Shown: piece after piece, positions 32,690 to 44,427 of the stretch
How the letters are laid out: each line of letters starts with the position of its first letter
How positions within the stretch are numbered: the first letter of the stretch is position 1
Assembly: GCF_029227915.1 (NCBI RefSeq)
Contig: NC_079886.1
Span: 16,902,501-16,966,500 of the forward strand
DNA length: 64,000 bases
Origin: Hydractinia symbiolongicarpus
Taxonomy: Eukaryota; Cnidaria; Hydrozoa; Anthoathecata; Hydractiniidae
Direction: 5' to 3'
The notes under the pieces: generated by a model
Databases searched by the model: none
What the model was told of the DNA's origin: nothing
The model's input: the letters and a program-made list of their open reading frames with translations, nothing else
Position numbers and translations under genes: made by a program

Positions 32690-34576
32690 AAAAAGTCATC
32701 TTGTTGTTGCCATGCAACGTGTTGACAATGACGATTGATTCGTGACAGATCTGAGAGTATGACAAATTATTTAATAATGGTAAACCTTTTGACCGCCTTG
32801 TGTTGTCAGTAAAATTATAATTTTCTACTTAACAAAGCAGTGTTAAAACGTGATGGAGAGAAGATCTCATTTCATATTTTCTTGAAGGGCTATTAACAAG
32901 ATAAGTTTTGGTACCATGCGTCGCTGAAATCACAATGAGTTACTTTTATTTAGAGATTTTTTTTTACCTGTTAGTAGAAAAACTTATAAATCGACGAAAC
33001 AAAGAGACAAAAAATGAAAATAAATAAATAGAAAATAAAACGAAAAATAAAACCGTTCCCCGATGTAACGAGAAATTCACTTTAAAACTAAACCCATGGC
33101 TGTTTGTATTTCGTACGTAAAATGCATTTTGGAAAAAAAGATTTGTATTGATTTTTTAAATGTATCTTAAGATTTATCTCATCCTTCTTGTGTCAACGCT
33201 CGCCCACCTCCAAAGATATTTAATCAAACCGTTATTAAGTGAACGAATATTACTTAAACATATATAATAAAAGCCTGACTGTCAATTTTAATCGTGCATT
33301 TCTCCAGTTAATCACAACACTTGAACGACATTCATCAACAACAGCGCTGTCCACAGATTTTTGTGGGCGGTTTTAACCCCCTTTCGATGCTCGTACGAAC
33401 ACAAGATCAAATATTCGACTAATCAAATGAATTTGTATTGTAGTGGCGTTATATAACTGAATAAAGCAATCGTTCGGTACTATAGAGTCCAGTCCAATTC
33501 TAAGTGTCCGCCAATAGAAAATTTCCAAGGTGATTGTTCTCCGAAATATCCACTTTGCTGAGATAAAAATTTAATATTTTCGTTCTATGTGGACCAATCA
33601 GAATAGAGAATGCGCTGGTACCAACAATTTACACACATGATAAATATTTTCTGGCTGATACCACGAGAAAGAGGCCGTTGTTATTATTTTGCGTTAAATC
33701 ATTTCACCGCGTGGGAAATTTAAGACACGAGTGGTAGGAAATGCAATACACGTGTCATTTTCAAGGTGAATGCATCCGGTTGTCACTCTCCCTCGTTGAG
33801 GTAGTATAGAAACAAAACTTGTTTTTCGAGACACGGTTGTTTGCAAAAATCAATGGTCGCCAAATAAGGTAATCTGAGCTTCAAAATTTATTCACAAAAC
33901 AACCCTCCCTCCTGGCAGGTCCTCGAAACAACAAGAAGAATTCTTGAAATTTTATACCAAAAAAATTACTCGAAATTGAGCACCATTAAAATCAGGTACG
34001 TTCTACTCAACAAGTAAACCTCCGTTAGGTTAATATACATCGCTATGATGTATATTCTATGTGTCTGACTTAACCAGGTCTGTTTTCTGTTTTAACACAG
34101 ATTTCACTTGATTGGAAACTAGTTGATTAACTAAAGTAGGGGCAAAATTGTAACCATTCAACCCTGAGCAACAGTCGGGCAAAAACAGTCCCACCGTTGG
34201 AGCGCTACAACTCTTTAAGACCAGGCTGGTCAATGATACTAAACATAAACCGTGTGGATCCGATCGCGGTTTAAATTTTATGAATTCGATTAGTTGTCAA
34301 CTGGAAAAAGCAGGGTCTTTTTAAAAGGAGTTAATAAATGTGTTAATAAAAAATAAGCTGCTAGTAATTTTTTGGGAGGATTTACAGTCAATTCAAAGTT
34401 AGTGCGTTAAAATTATTAGTCGGGTATTAAATTAGCCAGGGATATTTTTTAGTCAGGAGAGACTATAGTTAACGACCCTTAAAATTAGTCACTTCCCCGT
34501 TTTCCCCGCTAAACCCACTCAGAAAACACACAAAATTATTAAGCGAGTATATTTTGACGCAAAAATATAATTACAA
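32690..34576. other. intergenic region between ankyrin gene and DUS3L
   Basis: This separates the 3' ends of two converging genes. I see no coding region. Fragments such as CCTCCCTCCTGGCAGGTCC (around 33904) look like dispersed repeat sequence. Confidence 0.5.
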
Positions 34577-37500
34577 TCAGCTGTAGGAATTCGCTTTATG
34601 TTTTGGTAAAAAACAAAAATTTTCCGGTACAGGACCCAACAACATTTCGCTAAAAAAAGAAAAAAACCGTAAGTAAATAAGAAAGAACATGCGTATGAGC
34701 ACATATAAAAAGTCTTTTCTCATCGGATTAAAATATATTTGGTGAACACACATAAAACAGATACCGCAAAATAAACATGAATATAAAACCCCAACAAATT
34801 AAAAACAAACACGAATATGAAACCTTCATAAGCGCAAAAAAGGTCTTGCTTTTAAAACGTCCACGTGACGACATACAACCTAAACACACGAACGTTGGGA
34901 ACTTTGATAAGAAGGGACCATATAAGAACATAAGGTTTTTATGGATCAAATTTGTGTCTTTAATTAGCTTTGTATCTAAGAATACTGGCTACATAAATGC
35001 AAGAATCGTAAATCATGCGAAGGCGGTGGCCAAATTCATGGTACTTGGTATAAAAAGGGTGTTGTGGGATATGCGGTACCTACTACTGGAGTTGCCAGAC
35101 GACAAGATACGCAAATTCATATTGGACAGGATAAAAAACTGACCAGGTAAAAAGCAAACATTAATAATAATTACGGATGTTTATACAAGAAAGATCAACA
35201 AGCCTTTTTGTTTTTCGTGTGTGACGACACAGCAAATATTTGGAAACACCCTCGCATGTAATATGAAACGTTGGGTTTGGAACAAAAGAGTCTATAAGTC
35301 ATGCTACTAAGAATAAAACAGAACAAAATTGGCTAGACGAGTTCAAAATAAATTAATCTCGGAAACACCGCTTTCCTCAGTATGAGTTGCGAAACATCAG
35401 CTCATATATTTTTTGTTAAAAATATTAATTAATACTAAATTAATCAATATTTATCAGTTAATCTTCTTGTACACTAAGTACATCATCAGACTATAAACAA
35501 CTAATTAGCTGTTTATAGTCTGTTGATGTACTTAGTGTACAAGAAGATTAACTGATAAATATTTTAACTTTTTCAAACTCGTTTTTTTTCTTAATTTTAT
35601 AATTTTATTCTTTTCAGGTTTAACATGGTTAAGTTATATCGACCTCTGGGAGTGGTTATTCTAACAGACAAAGCATTCTAGAGGCTTGTTCAAACAACCT
35701 CTCTTCAATTTTAAAACGGGGTCAAATACGACACAAATAAATGGTAAAGGCAAGGATGTTCACTTGTTTTAGCGTTTTCGATATTCTCTTCAAAAATAAA
35801 TATAGAAACTCACCTTATTTTCACCCAATCTTCAGCATTTCTGCTTGCAAATAACGTTTCTAAATCATTTCGTCCAAAATACAGCGGCGGGCGTTCATTT
35901 ATCTTTTGTGGGACAACTTCAAGCAACCCGACTGGGATGTACCTGAAAAGAAAAAAACATAAATACAACCAGAAATGTTAAAAACAAAATAGCAAAATAA
36001 AAAGGAAACGAAAACAGGACATCACCTATGTAAGAAGGAAAGCCATTCGAGAAGAAATCTTCTTGTGTTTTCTACACCTTTGTGGTCAGATCCCCAGTGC
36101 AGTAAACCGTAGTCAGTGAATTCTCTAAGTAAGTCAAACCTTTCCTGCGATGATATATCCCAGTGCCTAAAAACCGGAACAATAAGATAGACATATTACT
36201 CCATTGCCTAAGGTATTTTTTTATATTGTCACGTTTATCGACAACAGCCCAGAACACACCCTTTTTCCTGCTTTCTTGGAAGGGTAGGCATTGGAAAATA
36301 AGCCTTTCTTTAAGAACTAAATAAAGATTACTTCTCCCGAGAAATCTTTTGAAAATAAAATTTAATTTTCGCAAAAACAAATTATCGCCATATTTCTTGA
36401 GATGTAAATTTTGCGAATTTCGTACAAAAAGAATTTGATGACATTTTGTTTTTCAATTTATACCATGAAGAGACATTACATAAAGATTACTACAGTTTAA
36501 ATTCATATATATATATTACATATAGTTCTGGGTAAATCAGACAAATATACGCAAACAAAAAAAAGAAATCAAAGGGAATTAATTTTCGTGGAAAATAAAC
36601 ATCGCAATTTCGCGAATAGCGAGTCCCAATAATTTTCGCGGGAAATAAATCTCGCAAAAATTCATTTCCGCAAAAATTCATTGTTTCAAGGTAATTTCTT
36701 TGCACCATCCTGTTTCACAGATGACCGTTCTGTTGGGTGACTGCGTACATTAAAATCATTTCTCACATACCTAAGGGCGCTAAAATTTTACGCCACTACA
36801 AAACTAGCAAAATTAACAATGCGTAGTTTAAACGACAATTTTATCCGAACGATCTGACACGCAATTACGTGAAACGTGAATTTTAAAATTGGAATTGTTA
36901 ATACGCAACAAAAGTTGGTGCAATTTCAAACTAGACACAATCGGTAAAACACAATTGGTGACACTTCTAAGCATTTCAAAACAATTCTGTCAGGCTTGCA
37001 TAGAAACAATCAAAATAAAGACAAGATAACAAATAAAATCTTCGCCTATTCCCACCTTTGTTCTTTGATCTCAGTAAACACCCAAGGTTTTATTAACGCT
37101 CCTCTAGAAAAAAAAGGAAAGCCACTGACAAAATACCGAATGATAAGCCTAGTTGTCATGTTAGCTACACTTCTTCATAGCTGAAAATTTCATGTGTTTG
37201 CGTATTTTGTTTTAATCGCTGTAGTTTGGTGCAAAATCTTGTTCTTAAACACCCAGAGATAAGGTTAACTCATTTGTCTTCTAAAAACTGTATACTTCCA
37301 GGTCTTTAAAAACAACACGATGTAGGGACCTTATTCCATACAGCTTATCTTTATACAGCTAAGTACAATTGCAACATCGTTTCAAAGAGTTCCTAATACA
37401 GCTGTTATCAATGAGAGTCTTGCGAAGGGGTCCTAGTTCATCTAAAGCTCCCATTGACCTACAGAAGGTGTGCAAACACAACAACCGATCAACTAGACAA

Positions 37501-40500
37501 CTGCCTTGATATCAATCCTATTCTCATGCTGAACGTTAAGCAGAAAGGATCGATTCACACTTTTATAACCTCGGGCACGACTACGGTGGGGTTTCAGACC
37601 TTCCGCACTGGAGGCGAACGCTCTACCCCAATGTGAAGTTCAATTTGTTCAATTACACAAAAAAACTTGAAGACTGTCCAAGGAACTGAGCTTAACAATC
37701 TATTAACACTTAACCAATGAAATCATACTAACTGCGAATGGACGTACAAGTGTAACGTGGAGCTGCTTAGAATTGTTTTCAAAACAACGTTACTTATAAT
37801 TGTTCATTTCACATACCTTGCAATCATCACTCCATTCACACCAGTTGCTTCTCGTCTTTCCAGCACATCTTCATATGAAAGTATATCACCGTTCCCTACA
37901 CAGTTGAGTAACCAGAAAAGTTAAAACTTCAATCAGTGGAACTTTGAATCATACACTTTGCAACGAAAATGACCACGAGTCTTCCAGAGTCAGTATTAAG
38001 CGAAATATTATGACAGTTTTCGCGGCTGACTTTGGTGGCATGCCAAACAGTTTACTCTACTGCTAGACACACATAAAGAAAATCACCAAAAGCCTAGGAT
38101 TGTTAAAAACAAAATGCTTAAAGGTCCTTAAATACATATCTGCCAGTAGATAGAAATTGCTTTTAAGTGTTTGCTTTCTTCGAATGTTGTCAGCAAATGA
38201 GTGCACGGGAGTAGCGATCAAACCCGCGGCTTATTTAGGTTCTAACTACACTGTGCATGTCGCAGGATCAACATAACGTTTACCAAAAAAAGGGACTGGG
38301 TCTGCTAGTTTGGCACATTCGTTGATGTAGGACCAATCAGCGGCTCTGGTGTATCTCTGTTCACGTGATCTACCATGAAGCTGAAAGAAATAAGCACAAA
38401 AAAATAGGACGTGCTTAGTTGTGCACACTTCAGTACGTTTCGATTTGAATGAATTATCAATAAAGAATTCTGCATACAGTCATTAAGTCAACACCCCACT
38501 CTTTTATAATTGGAATGACTTTGTGGGCGATTGATTTGTTTTCGTATATCCCCGTTCTCATCTTTATCGTGATTGGAATGTCTGACACCTGCAAGAATAC
38601 AAAGTGCATGTTATCATGTTATCTTAAACATCTACTGGCAGAAAACAAAATTGATATTGCAGCAGTGAATATGCTACACACCTCAACCATTCCTTTGATA
38701 ACAGTTTCCAGTTTATTTAATCTTCCCATTAAGGCGCTGCCAAGACCCTGAGCAAGACATATGATAGCAATTGCAGAAAATTACAGAAAGAAATGACAGT
38801 AAGAAGTATAAAGCAACAAAGTTATAGTTGAATATCCCACCTTTTTAAACACAAGATCGATTGGACAGCCCATGTTGATATCAATAAAATCTATATTACA
38901 TTCATTATTTAAAAGTTCAGTGACCTTTGTCATCGTGTCTGGATAGCCTCCACAAATCTAAATAAGCATTATGCTAAAAAAGGTACGAAGCACTAGTGGA
39001 AAGGAACATGTGGCGTACAAAAACAGAAAAATTGATACATGTTAATAAATATAAAATCAAAATCACGTTTTTAAGCGAATTTAAACAAACAACAACAACT
39101 ACATATACTAATTTAATCTTTTTGAATCACTGCATGAAGTCAAATCACTGTCTTTATCATTCGCTTTACGTATTATTAAGTATTAACTTTGGTTACATAA
39201 ACACACCTGAACACCAAATATATCTTCCGTTTCGTGGCGCTTAGTTAGCGCCCACTCCCCTTGATGGCCCTACGAGAATAAAATGAAAAATCATTATTAA
39301 AATAAAAATACGAAAAAAAAATTAAAAATTTTTACAGTACAATTTTATCAACCTGAAGTAAATTCGTAGTCATTGCCATTTCGCCACAAGTTATATCAGC
39401 TCCCAGTTTTTTACAAATTCGTCGAAAAGGTAAATTACCAACCTAAAACGAGCATTTCATGAACACAATATTGTAGAATAGTCAAATAAGCAGAAAAACC
39501 GACTGACCGACCGAACAACACAAAAGCAATATACTCACAGTTGTCAGTGGTGCTAAATATAATTTATCTTTGAAGTCAATCTAAAATAAAGACACTGTTG
39601 AAGATATAATAAAGCCCCAGAGCAAATCAACCCACCCCTTTAACCCTCGTAGTGCGGTCCGTTTGTTAAAAGCCCAATTTTGACACAACTTTTATTCCTA
39701 CTTCAATTGACTATAACTCAAGAACAAAAAGAAACTAGATGCTCACTTCAGGCTTTTGTGATAGAAAAAGATCTAAACTTTTTTTGGCGTCCAGAAATTT
39801 GCGTCTTGGAGTCCCCCCTGCCAAGGCGGCGCTGCCCCCTGGGCCTGTTGACTTTAGTTTAATGTAAGAACGGATTGCGAGCATTAGATGTGTAGCAAAT
39901 GCATTGGGCGCACGATAAGTAGGTGTGCTGTGACACAAAACTATGTTTGGGTGATTTTGCGCTGCTTTGGTGGCCAGTAACATAACCAACAATCTCGGAC
40001 TTGGCAAAATTTGCGGAGAGAATTTTTGAATGAATTATTGATTTTGTAGGGCAGAAATTTCACAACAATGCGCTTTTAGACTCCGACTTTCTTTTGAAAG
40101 GGAAGTGTTTTGGTCTTACTACCATATCTGAGCAAAACCAGTTTGTTAAAATTGCTTGTGACGCAGCTGGGCGGGCCTGTAAAACGCTCGTGGCTATCCT
40201 GTATATATACGGGATCCGCACCACAAGGTTTAAAAACCCACCTTTTTCTTTTCATTGCTTCTTAATTTGATTAGATCTTCATCTGTAAGAGCTCCTATCG
40301 ATTTCTCATCTGCAATATCAATAACAGCAACAGTAGAACGAGATAGATATTTTTCGGATCTTAGAAACTTGTATTGCTTCTTACGTAACGCAATCATCGT
40401 TTCTTTCTTTAACGTGTTATCGTTAAAAAAAGTCTCGCAGTACGAAGCATACCTTTCCTCGTCGATAATGTTTTTATGATCTTCCGAGATATGCTCCGAA

Positions 40501-41773
40501 CCGTACCTACACTCGATACCGTATCGACATTTACCCGTAAGTCTGTAATTTATACATTCACGTCCAATATCTGCGGGTTTATGCTGAATATATTTTTCTA
40601 TATCGTGCGTGAACTTGCAATTGCTCCCGAACTTACATTCTTCATTCCTAAGTATGGTTGGACAGACACGAAATTCAGATTCAACTTTAGGAACTGTTCT
40701 GGGTCGAGCTTTATTCTGACCTTTTCTTTTCTTTTTCGGAGGCGCTGTTTCAACGCTGTTCGGCTCTGGTGTTGTTTCGTTCTGAGATGATGTTTTAATG
40801 CTGATTGATTCATGTTCTGTTTTCTCGACCTGTGGGGAAGGGTCACACGGTATTACTTTTTCTTTCTCAGTCTTGATAATATATCTAAAAAGTGAAAAAG
40901 TCGCCATTATGAAGTTATTCAGAAGATAAACTAATACAATTGTTAACAGGGTGCACTCTTGGTACATCATTTTTACAGAAAAAGTATAAATTTTCTGGTG
41001 TAATAATTTAAATTTTTTCCCACCATAAAAACGACTGTTTTTAGTTGCGGTAAACGATTTGTATTACCGTATGAAAGGTGGAAATCCATTTTAAGCACCC
41101 TTTCAAAAATTATGAAGCTTACAGACGTACCCACTTTTTCCATTATTTTTCAAAGGAATATGATAAGCAGGAGCAGTTTCTAATTCGTTTTCAGTTAGCT
41201 GCAAGGTAGAAAAACTTATCAAAAGCTTTGTATACATTGAAAAAAATAATTTTTGTTTTATTTGGCAGAAAATCAAAAAAATATACGGATTTTTTAGAGC
41301 ATTTTCATAACTTAAGGAACTTTGAAGCAGTTCTATGAAAAGTAAAAGGCACAGGATTTTACAAAAAAAGGAGTGGCCACCATGAAAAATGAAACCACCA
41401 CAGAAAAACAAATTGAAAATCCCAAACTTGCACGAGCTGCTTTAAAAGTTTAAAACAGTTTGACGAAAACATTTCTTTCTTCTAAAGGTGGATTTTTAAT
41501 AGAAATTTGTGACGATTTGAAAGGAAATTAGCTGCGAAATATCTGTTTGGTTTGCACGAGAAACAACAAAAATACTGAAGCTAACCACTCTATGGAGTAT
41601 GTATCGTAACATATGAAAGTTACAAACAATCAACCTGAAAGACCAATGGCAGACACCCTTGTCTGGAACTGTAGGTACCTGCAATAGAGTAGTTCGACTG
41701 TGACAGTCAAGCGTATTATATCTACTCACTCTGGTTTAACAGCAGCTTGTCCAGCACAATGATTTGTCGGCAT
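34577..41773 (-). CDS. DUS3L: tRNA-dihydrouridine synthase 3-like (DUS3L)
   Basis: Sixteen exons read from 41773 down: 41730-41773, 41635-41668, 41131-41198, 40242-40884, 39539-39580, 39353-39442, 39207-39269, 38841-38957, 38682-38747, 38478-38588, 38284-38380, 37817-37895, 37056-37103, 36026-36166, 35814-35942, 34577-34649. The total is 1845 bases, 614 residues; human DUS3L is about 650. Two CCCH zinc fingers lie in exon 4 ([20 protein letters not shown] and [20 protein letters not shown]). The FMN-dependent TIM-barrel domain follows, with [33 protein letters not shown] (Cys-Pro being the catalytic loop), [20 protein letters not shown] and [15 protein letters not shown]. The C-terminus is EMLLGPVP...LPKHKAN. 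The enzyme reduces a uridine in the tRNA variable loop. Exon 2 is the weakest: the acceptor used is the one that keeps frame. Confidence 0.93.
34777..35142 (+). CDS. hypothetical 121-residue ORF in DUS3L last intron, opposite strand
   Basis: The frame runs from [17 protein letters not shown] to [14 protein letters not shown]. It is basic, with a hydrophobic middle ([15 protein letters not shown]) and amphipathic helices after it. It lies wholly within the last intron of DUS3L (34650-35813) and reads the other way. I do not recognise it. It could be a small nested gene, an exon of a larger plus-strand gene, or chance; its length in this AT-rich sequence slightly favours coding. Confidence 0.3.
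   Translation: MNIKPQQIKNKHEYETFISAKKVLLLKRPRDDIQPKHTNVGNFDKKGPYKNIRFLWIKFVSLISFVSKNTGYINARIVNHAKAVAKFMVLGIKRVLWDMRYLLLELPDDKIRKFILDRIKN
35446..35563. repeat. near-perfect hairpin, 54-bp arms
   Basis: Arms 35446-35499 and 35510-35563 are complementary with a single mismatch, around a 10-base loop (ACTAATTAGC). It lies in the last DUS3L intron and is the kind of structure left by a foldback or MITE-type element. Confidence 0.92.
39581..40241. repeat. repeat-like sequence in a DUS3L intron
   Basis: The intron between DUS3L exons 4 and 5 contains a GC-richer block (39785-39860, with GTCCCCCCTGCCAAGGCGGCG) unlike its surroundings, probably a dispersed repeat. The 60-codon frame there is not taken as a gene. 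Confidence 0.35.
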
Positions 41774-42736
41774 TTTGGGTGACTATGAACTATTCTAAAA
41801 ATATATTGGAAAACTCACATTAGGAAAAAGATACTGATTTTTAAAAGCTCACCTCCTGTGAAAAAAAAGACAATTTCGCATTACAGAGCTTGGGTAGAAA
41901 TTCTTATTTTAATTGAAAGTCTTATTTTAAGATAAAAGACTTTAAAGGTCCACTAATAATTATCTAAATGAGGTATTTCATTGAACAGTTTTACCACGCC
42001 ACATAGGTTTGTGTTTGTAGCCATTCAGAGTGGCGTTTCAAACGTTATAATTATAATTGGTAACAGTAATTATGTTCTAGAGCTAGTTAATAATCTCATA
42101 ACATCGCATAATTAGTGGGAATGTTAAGTCTTATATCCCAAAAATCATTAAAACATTTTTGGAAAAAATAAACCATTTAGACACCTTTCTAAGCTCTCTA
42201 ATATGATATCCACTGTTTTTTTTGCAGCAGATAAGATTTAACATTGTTGCATTGAGTGTAACATTAATCAACAACCCTGCAAACATTTCAGTAATGTAAA
42301 ACTGTGTGTACTGTTTCGGCATTATCAATATAGATTAAATAATTAATATGGTTATTCTACTTTGTGTGATTTTGTGATTTTGACATTTTATGATTACAAG
42401 ACCTTTAATTCAGTGGCAAAATCATCAAAGCTTTTGATTATACTCTTTGTGGATTGATTTTCAGTATAATACACTATGCTACTAATTTTCAGCAAAATAA
42501 ATACGAGTGACATACTTTTTAACATTATTTACAAGCATTACAAAACTTAAAATATATATGTATAAAACAATCAGTTAACAATCAAAAACATATTCTAAAA
42601 TTAATAAATATACAATTAAAACAATAATAAATATAAAATAGATTAAATAAAACAGAACTGTGCAGGTAATTTTTGGTGCTAAAATGACCATAACTTTCCC
42701 TAATGACAACGGTTTGACATTGCAAATGTGTTATGA
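41774..42736. other. intergenic region between DUS3L and the OXLD1-like gene
   Basis: It lies upstream of the DUS3L start and downstream of the OXLD1-like stop, so it should hold the DUS3L promoter. It is AT-rich and I see no gene. Confidence 0.5.
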
Positions 42737-43075
42737 CTAATCCCTCTTAAATTTTTTCAGTCTTAATTTGAGATCCATTTTAAGAAATTCTCGAACGTTT
42801 GAATCAGGGACAAGTTTTAAAGCTTCAAAAGCTTTTTCTCCTCCATCGTTATAATAAGTCGCTAACTCTTCTGCATATATTACCCATACACACCTGTCAC
42901 AACCACTTCCACAACATAACCCCTCAGGAGGAGGACTTGGAGGTAATTTTGTGCTTTGCTTTCTAATGAAATATAATTGTACTTGGATGCCCTGCAAATA
43001 TGATCTTGTTTTTATTGAAATGCTTGACGTTGATTTTTTATGTAAAAACAATCCACATTTCCTAAAGCACCACAT
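42737..43075 (-). CDS. OXLD1: OXLD1-like protein (oxidoreductase-like domain)
   Basis: A frame of 112 codons ends in a clear oxidoreductase-like domain: LPPSPPPEGLCCGSGCDRCVW, then YAEELATYYNDGGEKAFEAL. The Cys pattern CC-x3-C-x2-C and the following YxxEL-DGG segment are the hallmark of the family, of which human OXLD1 is a small mitochondrial member. The first 40 residues are basic and rich in Ser/Phe (KKSTSSISIKTRSY), compatible with mitochondrial import. However, a good acceptor site (CATATTTGCAG before GGCATCCAAG, near 42992) suggests the true exon may begin there with an upstream first exon that I did not find. The domain assignment is firm, the N-terminus is not. Confidence 0.75.
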   Translation of the reverse strand: MWCFRKCGLFLHKKSTSSISIKTRSYLQGIQVQLYFIRKQSTKLPPSPPPEGLCCGSGCDRCVWVIYAEELATYYNDGGEKAFEALKLVPDSNVREFLKMDLKLRLKKFKRD

Positions 43076-43747
43076 AAATACTATATATATCCAATTTGCA
43101 TCCAGTGAATTGTTTTCTTTACTAAAACTAAAACATGCAACAAAATAATTTCGTTACTCCTTAAAGCTTGTTGGAAAAAACATACTGCAAATTTTTTTAA
43201 GTGTATAACAACAATCATACTGCAAGATAAAATACATCCAGATGCTGCATTCTCAATAAGCATAGGACACAACATAGCATTTTTTAGGTGAGAAACTTCC
43301 GTCTGGATGCATATTAAAAAATTAACATATTTTAGGCACACACATTTCCAAACTTGTTTTTAAAAAAAATTAATGACGTTTTTAAAGTAACATAATTGAT
43401 AAGGTAATAGATTTATATTTATCACATGCTTCTTTATGTTCTAAGGAGCATATTTCTCATCTAAAAATGTGCATGGTATGAAAATTCTTTTTAGCAGAAG
43501 AAGTCGTACTATCATTTTTTGACTTGAAACACAAAAACAACGTTGATGGAGTGTAAAAAATTTATTTACATATTCCAGTCACTATTACAATAAGAAAGAG
43601 AACTTGAACAAAATTATTCAAGCTGTTATCGTATTCCTGCCTTGTGCGCGAATGTTCACTATTCCTGCACAGTGCAGGATGCTGCTATGCAGCGAGCAGT
43701 TAATACAATAGGTAGGTGACTGTAATATTGTGATACCATAGATCGAT
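43076..43747. other. spacer between the OXLD1-like gene and SNF8
   Basis: It contains the SNF8 3' untranslated region, with AATAAA on the minus strand at 43561-43566, and the promoter or a missing first exon of the OXLD1-like gene. I see no other feature. Confidence 0.5.
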
Positions 43748-44376
43748 TTAACTATTGTCTGGGAAAAAACCTGGAACCCAATAAAGCACTTCTTTGGGAT
43801 CTTGGTTGTCAACCCATATCATACCCTCTTGTATCAAGTAATTCTAAATAAAAACAATTAAAATTTCTTAATTCTTAGGCTTTTCAATATCGCTATATTG
43901 GCAGCAAAGCTGCCGTCTGTTCATTTAACCAGTGGAGAGTATTAATAATTTATTTCATCGAATCTCCACAATGCTATTTTTCAGACAAGCTCATAATGTT
44001 GGACAGATGACAGATTCCTTACTATTAAATGCTTCACTCTTTCTTTATCCCATTTTAATTCGGAAATGATTGACGAATATGTTGTGTAACCAGTTTTCTA
44101 AAAAGGAATATTTTTTAATTTTACAGAGACACAACGTCAGATCTAAAAAAGAACTGACAAAACTTAATTTTGACAGAGTATTAAGAAAGTTAAGCCAAGA
44201 TTTAACTAAACTGGTCATAATTGAAAAATCACTAATTTAATTTCTATTTTTTGGGTAATAGCAAATCTCTAAGAAATTTCATCCATCACCCTAACCTAAC
44301 GAAAGCTATGCTATAAAACTATGTATAGAATTTCCTCTGCGCCACCGGTAATAAAGCAAGTAATGTTCGCACAGCA

Positions 44377-44427
<51 letters not shown>

